Positions 21,918 to 31,000 of a stretch of DNA of 53,647 bases are shown piece by piece. Within the stretch, counting starts at the first letter, position 1. Every line of letters begins with the position of its first letter. Both the position numbers and the translations under genes were made by a program. Below the pieces are notes generated by a model that worked only from the letters and a program-made list of their open reading frames with translations, did not search any database and was not told the DNA's origin. Source of the stretch: a virus. The stretch covers positions 1-53,647 of IMG/VR virus record IMGVR_UViG_3300042905_002653. One strand, written 5' to 3'.

Positions 21918-22024
21918 TGGATCCTGACCAACGCTGCAAAAAACAGCACAGTAATCAGCAGTATGGGCGACATCCCTACTGCCAGCATCCCAACCTCGGT
22001 CCAGGAATGGTTGGGGCAGGTCAT
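21905..22024 (-). CDS. tiny membrane protein (39 aa)
   Basis: ATG 22024, MTCPNHSWTEVGMLAVGMSP, then ILLITVLFFAALVRIQ as one membrane helix. It overlaps the next gene by 13 bases. Possible component of the lysis set. Confidence 0.4.
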   Translation of the reverse strand: MTCPNHSWTEVGMLAVGMSPILLITVLFFAALVRIQWTE

Positions 22025-22070
22025 AAGAGGTAGGGCATGGTAGCGGCCGTGACTAAGGGGGGTGGGTTTG

Positions 22071-22895
22071 TTATGCGATGCGGTAGCGGACGATCACGAT
22101 GCCGGAGCCGCCGGTGGCGCCGGTGGCGGAGCCTGCGTTATTCGCCCCGCCGCCGCCGCCGCCTGTATTAGCTGTGCCGTTTGTGCAATTATTCGTGCCT
22201 GACACAGTAGAGGCTCCTTGGCCGCCGCCACCAAGGCCACCAGGTTGCGGTGTGGCCGAATTATCCGACATCCCGCCGCCGCCGCCACCGTAATAAGCAG
22301 TGCTTCCCGTAATAGACGATGCGATCCCTATCCCTCCAGCGCCACCTACTGAAACAGAAGAAATATCTGATCCGGCAGCCCCAGCACCTCCACCACCACC
22401 GCCGCTTGAACTGCCACCATAGCCGCCTTTAAATCCTTGACCGCTTGTCCCATTGCCAGGATTAGCACTACCACCACCACCACCACCACCGCTGCCGCCA
22501 TTGCCGCCATCACCAGGCCTTCCTCCATTCCCTCCGCCGAAAGCAGTTACTCCTAAAGCTGAACTGTTGCTGCCGCTTACAGCGGCTGTTGCTGAGGTGG
22601 CTCCAGATCCGCCACCGCCAACTGCGATTGTATAAGTTTGCGCATTTATTTGCATTGCCCCCGTCAGGACGCCGCCTGCGCCACCACCCCCACCCCGCAC
22701 ACGACCACCACCCCCACCACCAGCAACCACCAGATACTCAAACTCCCCACCATTCACCACCGTCAGCGTTGATGTGCCGACAGTGGCAAAGGTGTGGACG
22801 CGGTAAGTAATGCCGCTAACCGTGACTGTGGTTTCATTGCCGCCTGTGGCGGCGGGATAGGACGGACCAAACCGATAAGGATTAAGAAGCCACAT
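22071..22895 (-). CDS. glycine-rich tail fibre/adhesin protein
   Basis: 274 residues from ATG 22895 (MWLLNPYRFGPSYPAATGGN). A short beta domain containing VHTFATVGTSTLTV and FEYLVVAGGGGGG is followed by ~170 residues of polyglycine with Ser, Asn and Ala, ending GGSGIVIVRYRIA. This layout is that of glycine-rich phage tail proteins, in which Gly runs form a polyglycine-II tip that binds the receptor. Last gene of the fibre block; likely host-range determinant. Confidence 0.75.
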   Translation of the reverse strand: MWLLNPYRFGPSYPAATGGNETTVTVSGITYRVHTFATVGTSTLTVVNGGEFEYLVVAGGGGGGRVRGGGGGAGGVLTGAMQINAQTYTIAVGGGGSGATSATAAVSGSNSSALGVTAFGGGNGGRPGDGGNGGSGGGGGGGSANPGNGTSGQGFKGGYGGSSSGGGGGGAGAAGSDISSVSVGGAGGIGIASSITGSTAYYGGGGGGMSDNSATPQPGGLGGGGQGASTVSGTNNCTNGTANTGGGGGGANNAGSATGATGGSGIVIVRYRIA

Positions 22896-22896
22896 G

Positions 22897-23415
22897 TCAG
22901 CCCAGCCCCTCCACAAACTCAGCCGGAAGGTCGAATCCCGAGGCCAGCAATTGCATCTGCGCCGCCAGTTCGGCTGACACCAGCCCTGCACCCGCCGCAT
23001 CGCCCCAGGCAGCGAGGAACGTTGCAGGGTCGCCTTGGGCGGCCTGCCCCAGGCCCACGCCCATCATGTCGCGCAGCACTGGATTCACCGCTTCGATGGC
23101 CCACAGCAGCGCCTTGATCTCGTCGCTGCCCGCCAACGACAGAGCAAACTGCACCCACCTCGGCGTCGGAGTAACCACAGCCGGCGGCAGCTCCACCAGC
23201 TCCCACCCCTTGCGCAGCACCAGGGCATCGAGATCGACGTCCTGGGTCGGCTCCAGCCCGTAGATCGCCGGGTCGTAATCCGTGGGCGGCTCGGCCTGCT
23301 CAATCCAGAGCATCACCACCGGCGGCTCGAGGCCCACCACATCCTCATCATCCTGCCGGGGCCAGCGGATCAGCGTGTCTGAATCAGGGTTGTAAAGGAT
23401 CCTCGGCATGTTCAC
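22897..23415 (-). CDS. tail-associated hypothetical protein (172 aa)
   Basis: GTG 23415 overlaps the previous stop (GTGA); ATG 23409 (MPRILYNPDSDTLIRWPRQD) is equally possible. The C-terminal half is helical (VQFALSLAGSDEIKALLWAI). It lies between fibre genes and could be a fibre or a chaperone of the adhesin next to it (inference). Confidence 0.6.
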   Translation of the reverse strand: MNMPRILYNPDSDTLIRWPRQDDEDVVGLEPPVVMLWIEQAEPPTDYDPAIYGLEPTQDVDLDALVLRKGWELVELPPAVVTPTPRWVQFALSLAGSDEIKALLWAIEAVNPVLRDMMGVGLGQAAQGDPATFLAAWGDAAGAGLVSAELAAQMQLLASGFDLPAEFVEGLG

Positions 23416-23855
23416 ACCCTCCGAACGTAAAGGCCGACCTTGAGGCCAGAGCCCGCCGTTGAGCTGCCAACCTGATCAATATCGATCGTCATCTCCGCGT
23501 CATCCGCCAGAGCTGAATCGCTAATCACTGCAGGCGTCGCCGCAGTCGTGCTGGTTTTCTCCGTGGCATCAATGCTCAATTTGGTGCTGAGCACGCTCAC
23601 GCCACCCTCGTTCACATCCACCACAAGGTTGGCGCCTGCCGGGGCCGTGGTCACGCTCGCCCGCACGCTTAGCAGCGTCGCCGCGAATGGCATCCTGAAG
23701 GTGATCTTGGCCGCGCCAGTGGTAAGTGCTGTCGGCTCATCAGAGCACGCCACCCACAGCCACTCCTCGACTATCGCAGGCCCCGGCGAGCCTCCCTCCC
23801 CGCTGTCCATGTCGAGGCCGCCGAGCAGTGGGTTGAACTTGAACTTGACGGCCAT
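23412..23855 (-). CDS. tail/fibre beta-sandwich protein (147 aa)
   Basis: After a Gly/Pro-rich N-terminus there is a beta domain (AAKITFRMPFAATLLSVRAS, then VVDVNEGGVSVLSTKLSID), ending GSGLKVGLYVRRV. It resembles receptor-binding or baseplate-like beta-sandwich domains of tail proteins. Probable structural protein. Confidence 0.6.
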   Translation of the reverse strand: MAVKFKFNPLLGGLDMDSGEGGSPGPAIVEEWLWVACSDEPTALTTGAAKITFRMPFAATLLSVRASVTTAPAGANLVVDVNEGGVSVLSTKLSIDATEKTSTTAATPAVISDSALADDAEMTIDIDQVGSSTAGSGLKVGLYVRRV

Positions 23856-23857
23856 GA

Positions 23858-24049
23858 TCAGCTCTTGGTAACGGTGGCCAGCAGCCCGTTGCTGTAGGTC
23901 AGCGTCAGGGTCGCAACGGTGTTCCCGAACTCCCCGCCAGCCTTGTAGACGACCTGGCTGACCTGGCCGTTCGAGTAGGTCAGGCTGATGTGGTCGTGCT
24001 CAGGGATGCCCAAGCCGCGCTGGGCCAGGCCAAAAGGTTCAGCAGCCAT
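23858..24049 (-). CDS. small tail-region protein (63 aa)
   Basis: MAAEPFGLAQRGLGIPEHDH, then two matching strands, ISLTYSNGQVSQVVY and LTLTYSNGLLATVTK, suggesting an internal beta repeat. Preceded by the palindrome at 24075-24090. Confidence 0.5.
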   Translation of the reverse strand: MAAEPFGLAQRGLGIPEHDHISLTYSNGQVSQVVYKAGGEFGNTVATLTLTYSNGLLATVTKS

Positions 24050-24074
24050 TGGGACGCAGCGGGTCTCGCCCTAT

Positions 24075-24090
24075 TCTGCAGGGGTGCAGG
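24075..24090. promoter_or_regulatory. palindrome TCTGCA-N4-TGCAGA (11 of 12)
   Basis: TCTGCA-GGGG-TGCAGG, 25 bases ahead of 23858-24049, followed on the minus strand by AATAGGGCGAG. Confidence 0.65.
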
Positions 24091-24103
24091 ACAGGCTGCC
24101 AGC

Positions 24104-24457
24104 TCACCCCCACGGCAGCGGCATCGGCACGATGGCCGGGTTGCGCTTGGCAGCCAGGACCCCCGCCAGGCCGGCGCGGAGCTGCTCGACGGTGGACTCG
24201 CCCTCGCCAGCGCGGGCGTCGATGGTGGCTTCCAGCCAGGCGATGACGGTAGCCGGGGTCAACTCGGAGTAGGCGGTGAAGTCGTCCGGGTCGGCGGCAC
24301 CCAGGGGCACATCGCCGTAGGCATCGGTGGTGTTGATGCCATCGGTGCCGAACAGCCGCCAGTGGATCTTGCGCACCACGTCGGTGAGTTCGCCCTCGGT
24401 GGGTGCGGCGTCAAGGCGCTCAATGCGCCAGGTGTAGGTGACAGTGGGCTCAGGCAT
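24104..24457 (-). CDS. phage tail-region protein, DUF7936-like
   Basis: 117 residues: VTYTWRIERLDAAPTEGELT, VVRKIHWRLFGTDG, then FTAYSELTPATVIAWLEATI and a Pro-rich end PMPLPWG. The order 'YTW..RLD..VxxxHWRLxGTDG..L..LPW' matches a phage family I recall as DUF7936. Role unknown; encoded among fibre genes. Confidence 0.65.
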   Translation of the reverse strand: MPEPTVTYTWRIERLDAAPTEGELTDVVRKIHWRLFGTDGINTTDAYGDVPLGAADPDDFTAYSELTPATVIAWLEATIDARAGEGESTVEQLRAGLAGVLAAKRNPAIVPMPLPWG

Positions 24458-24611
24458 TGGAGGCGTCCTCGGTGGGAGTGGGGGCTTCGATCAGCTCGAC
24501 GCCAGCCAGGAAGGCCTGGAGCTGACCAGCGGCGAACTGCTGAAGGATGGGATCACCGCTGGCGCGTGCAGCGGCGTAGGAGTTGATGAGCTGGAGCAGG
24601 GTTTCTTTCAC
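24450..24611 (-). CDS. small helical protein (53 aa)
   Basis: GTG 24611; KETLLQLINSYAAARASGDP, then QQFAAGQLQAFLAGVELIEA. Helical, acidic end. It overlaps the next gene by 8 bases. Possibly a fibre assembly or tail accessory protein. Confidence 0.5.
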   Translation of the reverse strand: MKETLLQLINSYAAARASGDPILQQFAAGQLQAFLAGVELIEAPTPTEDASNA

Positions 24612-24616
24612 GGGGA

Positions 24617-25459
24617 TCAGGCGCCGATGAGGCCGTGCGAGGTGAGATCGTCGATGAGCGCTTTGACACGCTCAGCGAGCTGCTCGGTGGTGACGTTGGA
24701 GGTGGCGAACGTGGTGCGGGTGGCAGTGCCGCCGGCCGCTGCCCAGCCAGTCTTGCGAGACCCGACCACATTGTTGGTGCCGACCATGAAGGAATCGGCG
24801 GCGCTGGTGAGCTGGATGTTGCCGGTGACAGAAAGGCGTTCGGTGCCGCTGGTGTTGTTGATTTGGATGTTGCCTTGCGGCGTTACGCGCATACGCACGG
24901 GCAGAGTTGTATCGCCAACCTGCCGTGTTGCCAAAAGGATCTCCGTCGGAGTTGCCCCTCCTCCAGGGGTTCCATTCACTCTGGCGCTGATCCTCGCATT
25001 GCCAATAAGCGCAGTGCCATCAGAAGCACTGAAAAGAAGAATGCCAACGGTGTCTCCGTCTTGGAGTGGAGCATCGCTGCCAACGGTCGAACCCCGGCTC
25101 GCGGCCAGAATGAGGCGCGGAGTCAGATTCCCGGAGCTGGTTCCTGTAACGGCAATCGTTGCTGTTTCGGCAGTAGATCCCTCGACCTGTATAGCAGGCC
25201 TGTATTGTTCGCCTCCAAACGCGAGCCCTACCGTGAAGTTTGTCCGATCTGGGCCAATAACAATCCCTTTTGAGCTTAAAATCCTAGCCCAAGAGTAGAC
25301 ACCATCTGCCTTGATCGATGCGTACGTCTGCCCATCCGTCCCCAGCACCGTCGCACCCGGCATTGCCGCCGCGTCATACGGAATCGGCAGTGCAGTCTCC
25401 TGCAACCCCTCCGTGCGGAACCTGCGGCCTGAGCCTGTGCGGATCTTGTCGAGTGTCAT
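24617..25459 (-). CDS. tail fibre protein (280 aa)
   Basis: Begins MTLDKIRTGSGRRFRTEGLQ; the middle is a beta-rich shaft (FTVGLAFGGEQYRPAIQVEG; VGILLFSASDGTALIGNARI) and the end has GNIQLTSAADSFMVGTNNVV and a coiled C-terminus (EQLAERVKALIDDLTSHGLI). It reads as a distal fibre or spike subunit. Its start overlaps the stop of the next gene by one base. Confidence 0.65.
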   Translation of the reverse strand: MTLDKIRTGSGRRFRTEGLQETALPIPYDAAAMPGATVLGTDGQTYASIKADGVYSWARILSSKGIVIGPDRTNFTVGLAFGGEQYRPAIQVEGSTAETATIAVTGTSSGNLTPRLILAASRGSTVGSDAPLQDGDTVGILLFSASDGTALIGNARISARVNGTPGGGATPTEILLATRQVGDTTLPVRMRVTPQGNIQINNTSGTERLSVTGNIQLTSAADSFMVGTNNVVGSRKTGWAAAGGTATRTTFATSNVTTEQLAERVKALIDDLTSHGLIGA

Positions 25460-25962
25460 CAGGGTGCCTCTGAGTCAGGTGCGTGTGTCTGGGCTTCCAG
25501 CTCGCTGGCGCTGCCAAAGCACATCAGAGAGTTATTCGTTTCAGCCCTGATTTGCAGCCGGTCCCCCACGGTATTGGCTGGCTCTTTCAGGAGCCTGCAG
25601 CCCTGGATTTGCAGCGCCACCGTCTCCCCGGCCGGCACCAAGACCTGAGGCGTGAGCGAAATGCGAAGCGCGAAACTGCCCCGCATCTCCACGCTGACCT
25701 CAACCCATCGGGCCGTGGCAGTTGTATTGCGCACGATCAGCGGGGTCTCGATGAACACCTCGCCGGGGCGCAGCTCCCTGTCGGTATCGGCGGGATCTGG
25801 AATCGCGCCAGCATCCCCCGTCGCTGGAACTGAAAAGTCAGGCGCCTCGACAAGGGTGAACCAGGTGGTTGGGATCAGCCCGGTATCGGCTGATTGAAGC
25901 CGAGGAATGAACAGCTGGAGAGGCTTGCCGCTGCTCGGTTGGTCGGTGTTGATGCGTGGCAT
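25459..25962 (-). CDS. tail-region structural protein (167 aa)
   Basis: MPRINTDQPSSGKPLQLFIP, then a beta-sandwich-like domain (ELRPGEVFIETPLIVRNTTA; WVEVSVEMRGSF) and a polar C-terminus. Directly downstream of the gp17-like fibre gene, so a fibre-attached subunit is likely. No family recognised. Confidence 0.6.
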   Translation of the reverse strand: MPRINTDQPSSGKPLQLFIPRLQSADTGLIPTTWFTLVEAPDFSVPATGDAGAIPDPADTDRELRPGEVFIETPLIVRNTTATARWVEVSVEMRGSFALRISLTPQVLVPAGETVALQIQGCRLLKEPANTVGDRLQIRAETNNSLMCFGSASELEAQTHAPDSEAP

Positions 25963-25965
25963 GGA

Positions 25966-27999
25966 TCAGTAGCTCCTGGAGATGACGGCACGGGTGACCC
26001 GGCCACGGATGGCTGAGTCGAACGGTGGGCCGCCGAGCTGGCCGGATCTCGCGTCGATCGTCAGCCCGCCGACGAATGCGGCATTGCCGGCGTCGTCCTG
26101 GCCGCTGAACTTCACCCGGGCGCCATTGCGCTGCACGATGCTGCGCTGGATGCGGCGGGCGGCCCGGCTGGGAGGCACCCGGAAATATTCCACGCCGGCC
26201 ATTGGTGCGGTCCACTGGTGATTGATGGCGGTGATCTCGCTGCGCAGCTTGCGCCGCACCGTCTCCACCGGCGTTGGCGCGGGGCCGGATCCCACCTCGG
26301 ACCAGTAGTTGTCCATCGTGGCCTTGAGGCGGGCCACCAGGGCATTGACGAAGGCCACGGCGCCGCTGGTGAGCTGGCCACCGGCAATCAGCTGCGCGGC
26401 CAGGCGATCCCAGCTCGCCTTGAACGCGGCATGGAAGCTGTAGGCGTAGACGCAGGTGCCATCGAACTTGAACATGCCCTCGGCAAAGTTGAGCATCGGT
26501 CGCTCAAAGCCATGCACCAGGCTCGCCGCCAGCGCATCGAGGAACAGGCCGCTGTCGGTGCGGGTGAGTGTCTCGAATCCTGCGGGCCAGGTGTTGGCGC
26601 TGTGATTGGCCACCAGGAAGGACCACACATCGTTGATGAGCGCCACCCGCGCACCGTTGATGATCGTGGCGGCGTTGCCCTGGGTGGCGAGCACCGCTGG
26701 ATTCACTTTCAGCGGCACCACCCGCTGGATGCTGCCCTCGCTCCAGAAGCTGTAATCACCGAACTGGGAGCTGGAGCCCGACACCACCATCTGGCCGCCA
26801 TCGAGACACATGAAATGCCGGTGAGCGCCCACGCCGATGGCGTTCACCGGGTTCACAAAGCCCCGGTTGCGTGCCACATACCCCAGTCCATTGGCGGTGC
26901 TCGGGGTGAAGCCCCAGGTCATGATGTTGGGGTACACCGTGTAGGCGGACAGCACCGACGCATCCGCCAGTACGCAGCCGCCGCCACGGGGGTGCGCCGG
27001 GTTGCCGCCAGGCGCATCCATCGGCAGCGGTGTGGGCACATCCGTGGTCACGCTCGTCACCACGCAGTTCTGGCCATAGGGCACGCCGCCGGGGAGGATC
27101 AGAGCCCCGGGCCTGAACGCCATGGCGAACCCCTTGGTGGGGTTGTCGAAGTCGTCAATCCGCCAGCCGGTGAACTTCAGCCCGTAGAGGTGAACACCGT
27201 TGCCGCACAGGAACACATTGCGCTCCTCGTTACCGCTGGTGGGCCGGATCACGGTGCGGCGCTGCATGTTGCTGCTGATGATCGTGGTGAAGTCCGGCAC
27301 CGGGATCTCGCCCGCCGTGCTCACGTCGCCAAGCAACTTGACGGTCCAGCCCACCTTGTCGCCCTGGGCCTCGATGATCTCCAGCGCCCGCTCGATGGAC
27401 GCCAGCGCCCGGTCCTCGTTCCGCCCCGTGGAGTTGTTGTTGCCGCCAGGGGCTACATACAGCGTCTTGTGGACGTCGTGGCTGGGCCTTGCGGTAACAG
27501 TGATCGGCGCTGTGCCGTCGAATGGCACTCCGTTGATCGCCCGCGGGGTGGTGAGGCGATCTGCTCTGACCGCTGCGGCAGCGCTGACAGCAAAGCCTGC
27601 CGATGCGGCATAGGTTGCAGTCCCAGCGGCCTGCGACAGGGCCGCGAAGCGGCTGCGGTCGAGCAGCTCCTGGATCACATACAGGCTCTGCAGATCGGCC
27701 CGGTTGTGATCAAAGGCCTGAATTGTGGAGCCGTCGGTCCACTCCACCAGCTGTACCGCCTTGGGCGTGGCGCGGAGGATGGTCAGCTCCTGTCCATTGG
27801 GGGCAGGGTCAGTGAGCCGGATGCGGGTGTCGCTGATCCAGGTGAAGCCGCCAGGGGTGAACAGCTCTGTGGCGAGTGTGTCCTCGAAGTAGTCCCACCC
27901 ATAGCCGACGCGCACATGGGCGCGGCTGAGATAGGGGAACGGCACATCGAAGTCCTTGGTGCTGCCGTTGCCGGGGTAGGTGATGTAGGAGAGGGACAC
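25966..27999 (-). CDS. tail fibre protein with T7 gp17-like N-terminus
   Basis: 677 residues from GTG 27999. The first ~150 residues match the T7 tail-fibre attachment domain: SYITYPGNGSTKDFDVPFPY, GWDYFEDTLATELF, LTILRATPKAVQLVEWTDGS. The rest is a beta-helix-like region (YVAPGGNNNSTGRNEDRALA) and a C-terminal knob. It attaches to the tail-tube complex and recognises the host surface. A perfect TCTGCA palindrome ends four bases ahead of its start codon. Confidence 0.85.
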   Translation of the reverse strand: MSLSYITYPGNGSTKDFDVPFPYLSRAHVRVGYGWDYFEDTLATELFTPGGFTWISDTRIRLTDPAPNGQELTILRATPKAVQLVEWTDGSTIQAFDHNRADLQSLYVIQELLDRSRFAALSQAAGTATYAASAGFAVSAAAAVRADRLTTPRAINGVPFDGTAPITVTARPSHDVHKTLYVAPGGNNNSTGRNEDRALASIERALEIIEAQGDKVGWTVKLLGDVSTAGEIPVPDFTTIISSNMQRRTVIRPTSGNEERNVFLCGNGVHLYGLKFTGWRIDDFDNPTKGFAMAFRPGALILPGGVPYGQNCVVTSVTTDVPTPLPMDAPGGNPAHPRGGGCVLADASVLSAYTVYPNIMTWGFTPSTANGLGYVARNRGFVNPVNAIGVGAHRHFMCLDGGQMVVSGSSSQFGDYSFWSEGSIQRVVPLKVNPAVLATQGNAATIINGARVALINDVWSFLVANHSANTWPAGFETLTRTDSGLFLDALAASLVHGFERPMLNFAEGMFKFDGTCVYAYSFHAAFKASWDRLAAQLIAGGQLTSGAVAFVNALVARLKATMDNYWSEVGSGPAPTPVETVRRKLRSEITAINHQWTAPMAGVEYFRVPPSRAARRIQRSIVQRNGARVKFSGQDDAGNAAFVGGLTIDARSGQLGGPPFDSAIRGRVTRAVISRSY

Positions 28000-28003
28000 C
28001 AGC

Positions 28004-28019
28004 TCTGCACGGCTGCAGA
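28004..28019. promoter_or_regulatory. palindrome TCTGCA-N4-TGCAGA (12 of 12)
   Basis: TCTGCA-CGGC-TGCAGA, perfect, four bases ahead of the fibre GTG, where a ribosome-binding site would be expected. Confidence 0.75.
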
Positions 28020-28047
28020 CCTATTGTGCCCCTCCCTTGCGGGTGCG

Positions 28048-31000
28048 CTACCGCTGGGCCGGGACTGGCTGGCCCAGGGATTCCATCAGGTCGCGCAGCT
28101 TGTCGGTCTGACCCTTGAACGCCTCCCTGGCAATCGCTGCCCGCCGCTCGCGCCAGTCCTGGGCGGCGGGGGTGCTCGATGCCTCCAGCTGGTCCTGAGT
28201 GAGCAGCTGGTAGTAGTCGTAGACGCCCTGGATCATCTGCGATGCGGCCTGTGCGCGGCGGCGTGCTGGCGGCATGTCCCGCACTTCCAGATCGGAGGTG
28301 GTGCCGGGGAGATCCTGCATCCGCTTGTAGACCGGATCGTTGAACAGGGAGGTGAAGGCCTCGACGATCGTGCGGCCCTTGACGTGCTTTGAGAGGAACG
28401 GGCCCAGGTCGATCGTGGCGCTGCTGCCGCTCTTGGCCACCACCACGCCAGCGCCCGCGAACTGCTTGCGCATGTCGATCGGGGTTTCCAGCTGCATAGG
28501 GAAGCTCACCGACACCTTGCGGCCGGCCAGCGCCATCCGCGCCTCCAGGGGGATGTTGCCCTTCACGGCGCCGAAGGTGTCGTTGTACTCCTTCTGCAGC
28601 TCGCTGCTCATCGACACCCCCTCCAGCTGACGGGTGAGCAGTGGCCCGGGCAGGGTGAGGCGGCCCTGGGCGTCGAGCTCGGCATAGACCCGCTGGTTGG
28701 CGCGGGGCCACATGCGCGGGTGGAAGCGGGATTTCATCGCCTCGGCCCAGTCGGCGCCGAACTCCAGATGGATGGGCTGGCCCAGGAAGTCCTGCTCCTT
28801 GCGCGGTGCGCCGCCGGGGAGGCCCAGCAGGGGAATGGTGCCGAAGGCCAGGTTGCGCAGGGTGCGCTCCAGCTTGGCCGCCGGGTCGTCCTCGCCCAGC
28901 GTTGCCCGCTCGGTCGCATTGGGCAGCTCGTCCCGGTAGAAGTCGGTGGCATTGGAGCCGGTGGCCCGCTGCAGATCGCGCATGATGCCGCTGCCAGGCA
29001 GCTGGCCCTGGCCGAGCCACTGCACCAGCCGGGGCATCTGCTGTTCTGGATCGAGCAGCGCATCCACCAGCCGCTGCAGCTGGCCGAAGCCGGTCTGGCG
29101 GATGATCTGGCTGGTGAGCACCTGGGCGATCCCCCACCAAGCCTTGTTCTGGTCGAAGTTGCTGTATGTGCCGCTGACGAAGGTTTCCTTGAGGTCCTTC
29201 CACAGGAACAGGGTATTGAGGATCGGCAGGCCGCCCAGGTAGGGCACTCCCGCGATGCTGTTGGGCTTGTTGCCTTCCAGCAGCCAGGCGCGGCGGGCGT
29301 TCGGCTCCAGTGGTCCGTTGCCCTCGATCAGGCCCATCATGTCGAGGCCGGCGAACAGGCCCAGCAGGCCGCCAGTGGTCACCCATCCCGCCTGCACCTT
29401 GGCGATCTGCTCCTTGGTGGGGTTCTTGTCGAAGATGATCTCGATCGTTTCCGCCAGCGGCCCGAAGGTGAGGCGGGTGTCGAACAGGAACTGGTTGAAC
29501 GGCGCCCGCCAGTAGGGCACCAGCGCATCGACGGCCCAGTGTTTGCGTGCTTCCATCACGGCCGTGTCGATGGCGCCGGGCAGGCCGCCCTCTGGCTTGG
29601 CCTGCATCCGGTTCCTGAGCGAGTAGGCCATTGCCTCCTGCGCCTCTGGCGTGTCCAGCGTGGGGCGGCCGTAGGTCTCCCGCACCCGCTCGGCGGTGAT
29701 GATCGCCTTGATCTCGTCGTCGGTGATGTCGCTGCCCTTGAGCTTGTGCTGCCGGCGGAAGGCCTTGACGTTCGCCTCGGTGGGGGCGGCCTGGTAGAAG
29801 GCCTCCTCCATCTGTTTCAGCACCCACTCGTCGCGGGTGCGCTGATCCAGCAGGCCCAGCTGCACGCCATCGCGGCGGGCCTTGATCTCCAGGTCGTTCT
29901 TGAGCTTGAACACGAAGGCGTCGTAGCCCAGCACGCTGTCGGTGGCGCTCATCGCCCGCAGCGCGGGGGTGAGCATTGCCGGGTTCTTGCCGCTCCAGTG
30001 GTAGCGGAGCATGGCCACGCCAGCCTGGATCTTGTGGACCGTGGTGGCGTAGTTCTCGGGCCGCAGCGGGCCGCCGGGGCGGTACGGCTGCTCGATGATC
30101 GCCTGCACCTGGCCCAGCAGCTGCTCGTTGTTGCTGCTGCTCCTGCCGTAGGTGTCGAGGTTGCCGCCGAACGGTGCATCGCCGCGGAGGAAGGAATCGG
30201 CCGCCAGCTCGCGCCAGCTGCGCCGCACCGCATCGTGGCTGTAGGCCGCGCTCTCCCAGGCGATCCGCAGGCCCTCGCCGAACGCTTCGCGGCTGAACCG
30301 GGTGCCGTGGGGGGTGAGGTTGCCGATGTTCTCGAAGGCCTGGTGGACGAAGCCATGGGTGTTGGCCAGCCAGGTGCCCATCAGGTTGGCCTTGGCCTGG
30401 CTGCCGAAGTTCTGCAGCTGGCTGTCCTTCACCAGCGCATTGCCGAAGCGCAGGTGGGGGTTCTCCCAGCCCTTGCCGATGCTGCTGCTGGGGTCAATCG
30501 AATCCACGATCGCGCCGACCCGGAGCTGCTCGACCTGCTCGGCGGCGCCATTGTCGATCGCTTCCATCACCCGGCCGAAGTGGCTGTCGGGTGTCACCTC
30601 GCGGGCGGGGGCGCCGATCGTCTCGGCGGCCTCGGTCATGTCCACCCGGAAGTTGTCGGGTGCGGCAAAGTCGTCCTGCAGGCTGCGCAGCGCCTGGCCG
30701 GTGCGGCGCTTGGCCATGTTGACGTGGCGCTCGCTCATCAGCGCCAGCTTGTAGGCGCTGAATGTGCGGGCCCGCAGGGCATCCGGCACTGGGGCGCTGG
30801 TGGTTCGCATGTACTCGGCCACGGTTTGCAGCGTGTCGAGGTAGCTGGTCTTGGCGGTTTCCGACAGGAACCGCAGCCGGGTCATCCGTTCGGCCAGGGT
30901 GGTGAAGGCCGCGGCGTTGTTGGCCAGGGCCGCGGCGATCGTGTCGGCATCGGTGAACTCCTTGTAGGCATCAGCCACGGACTGCAGCAGCCGCTCGCGG

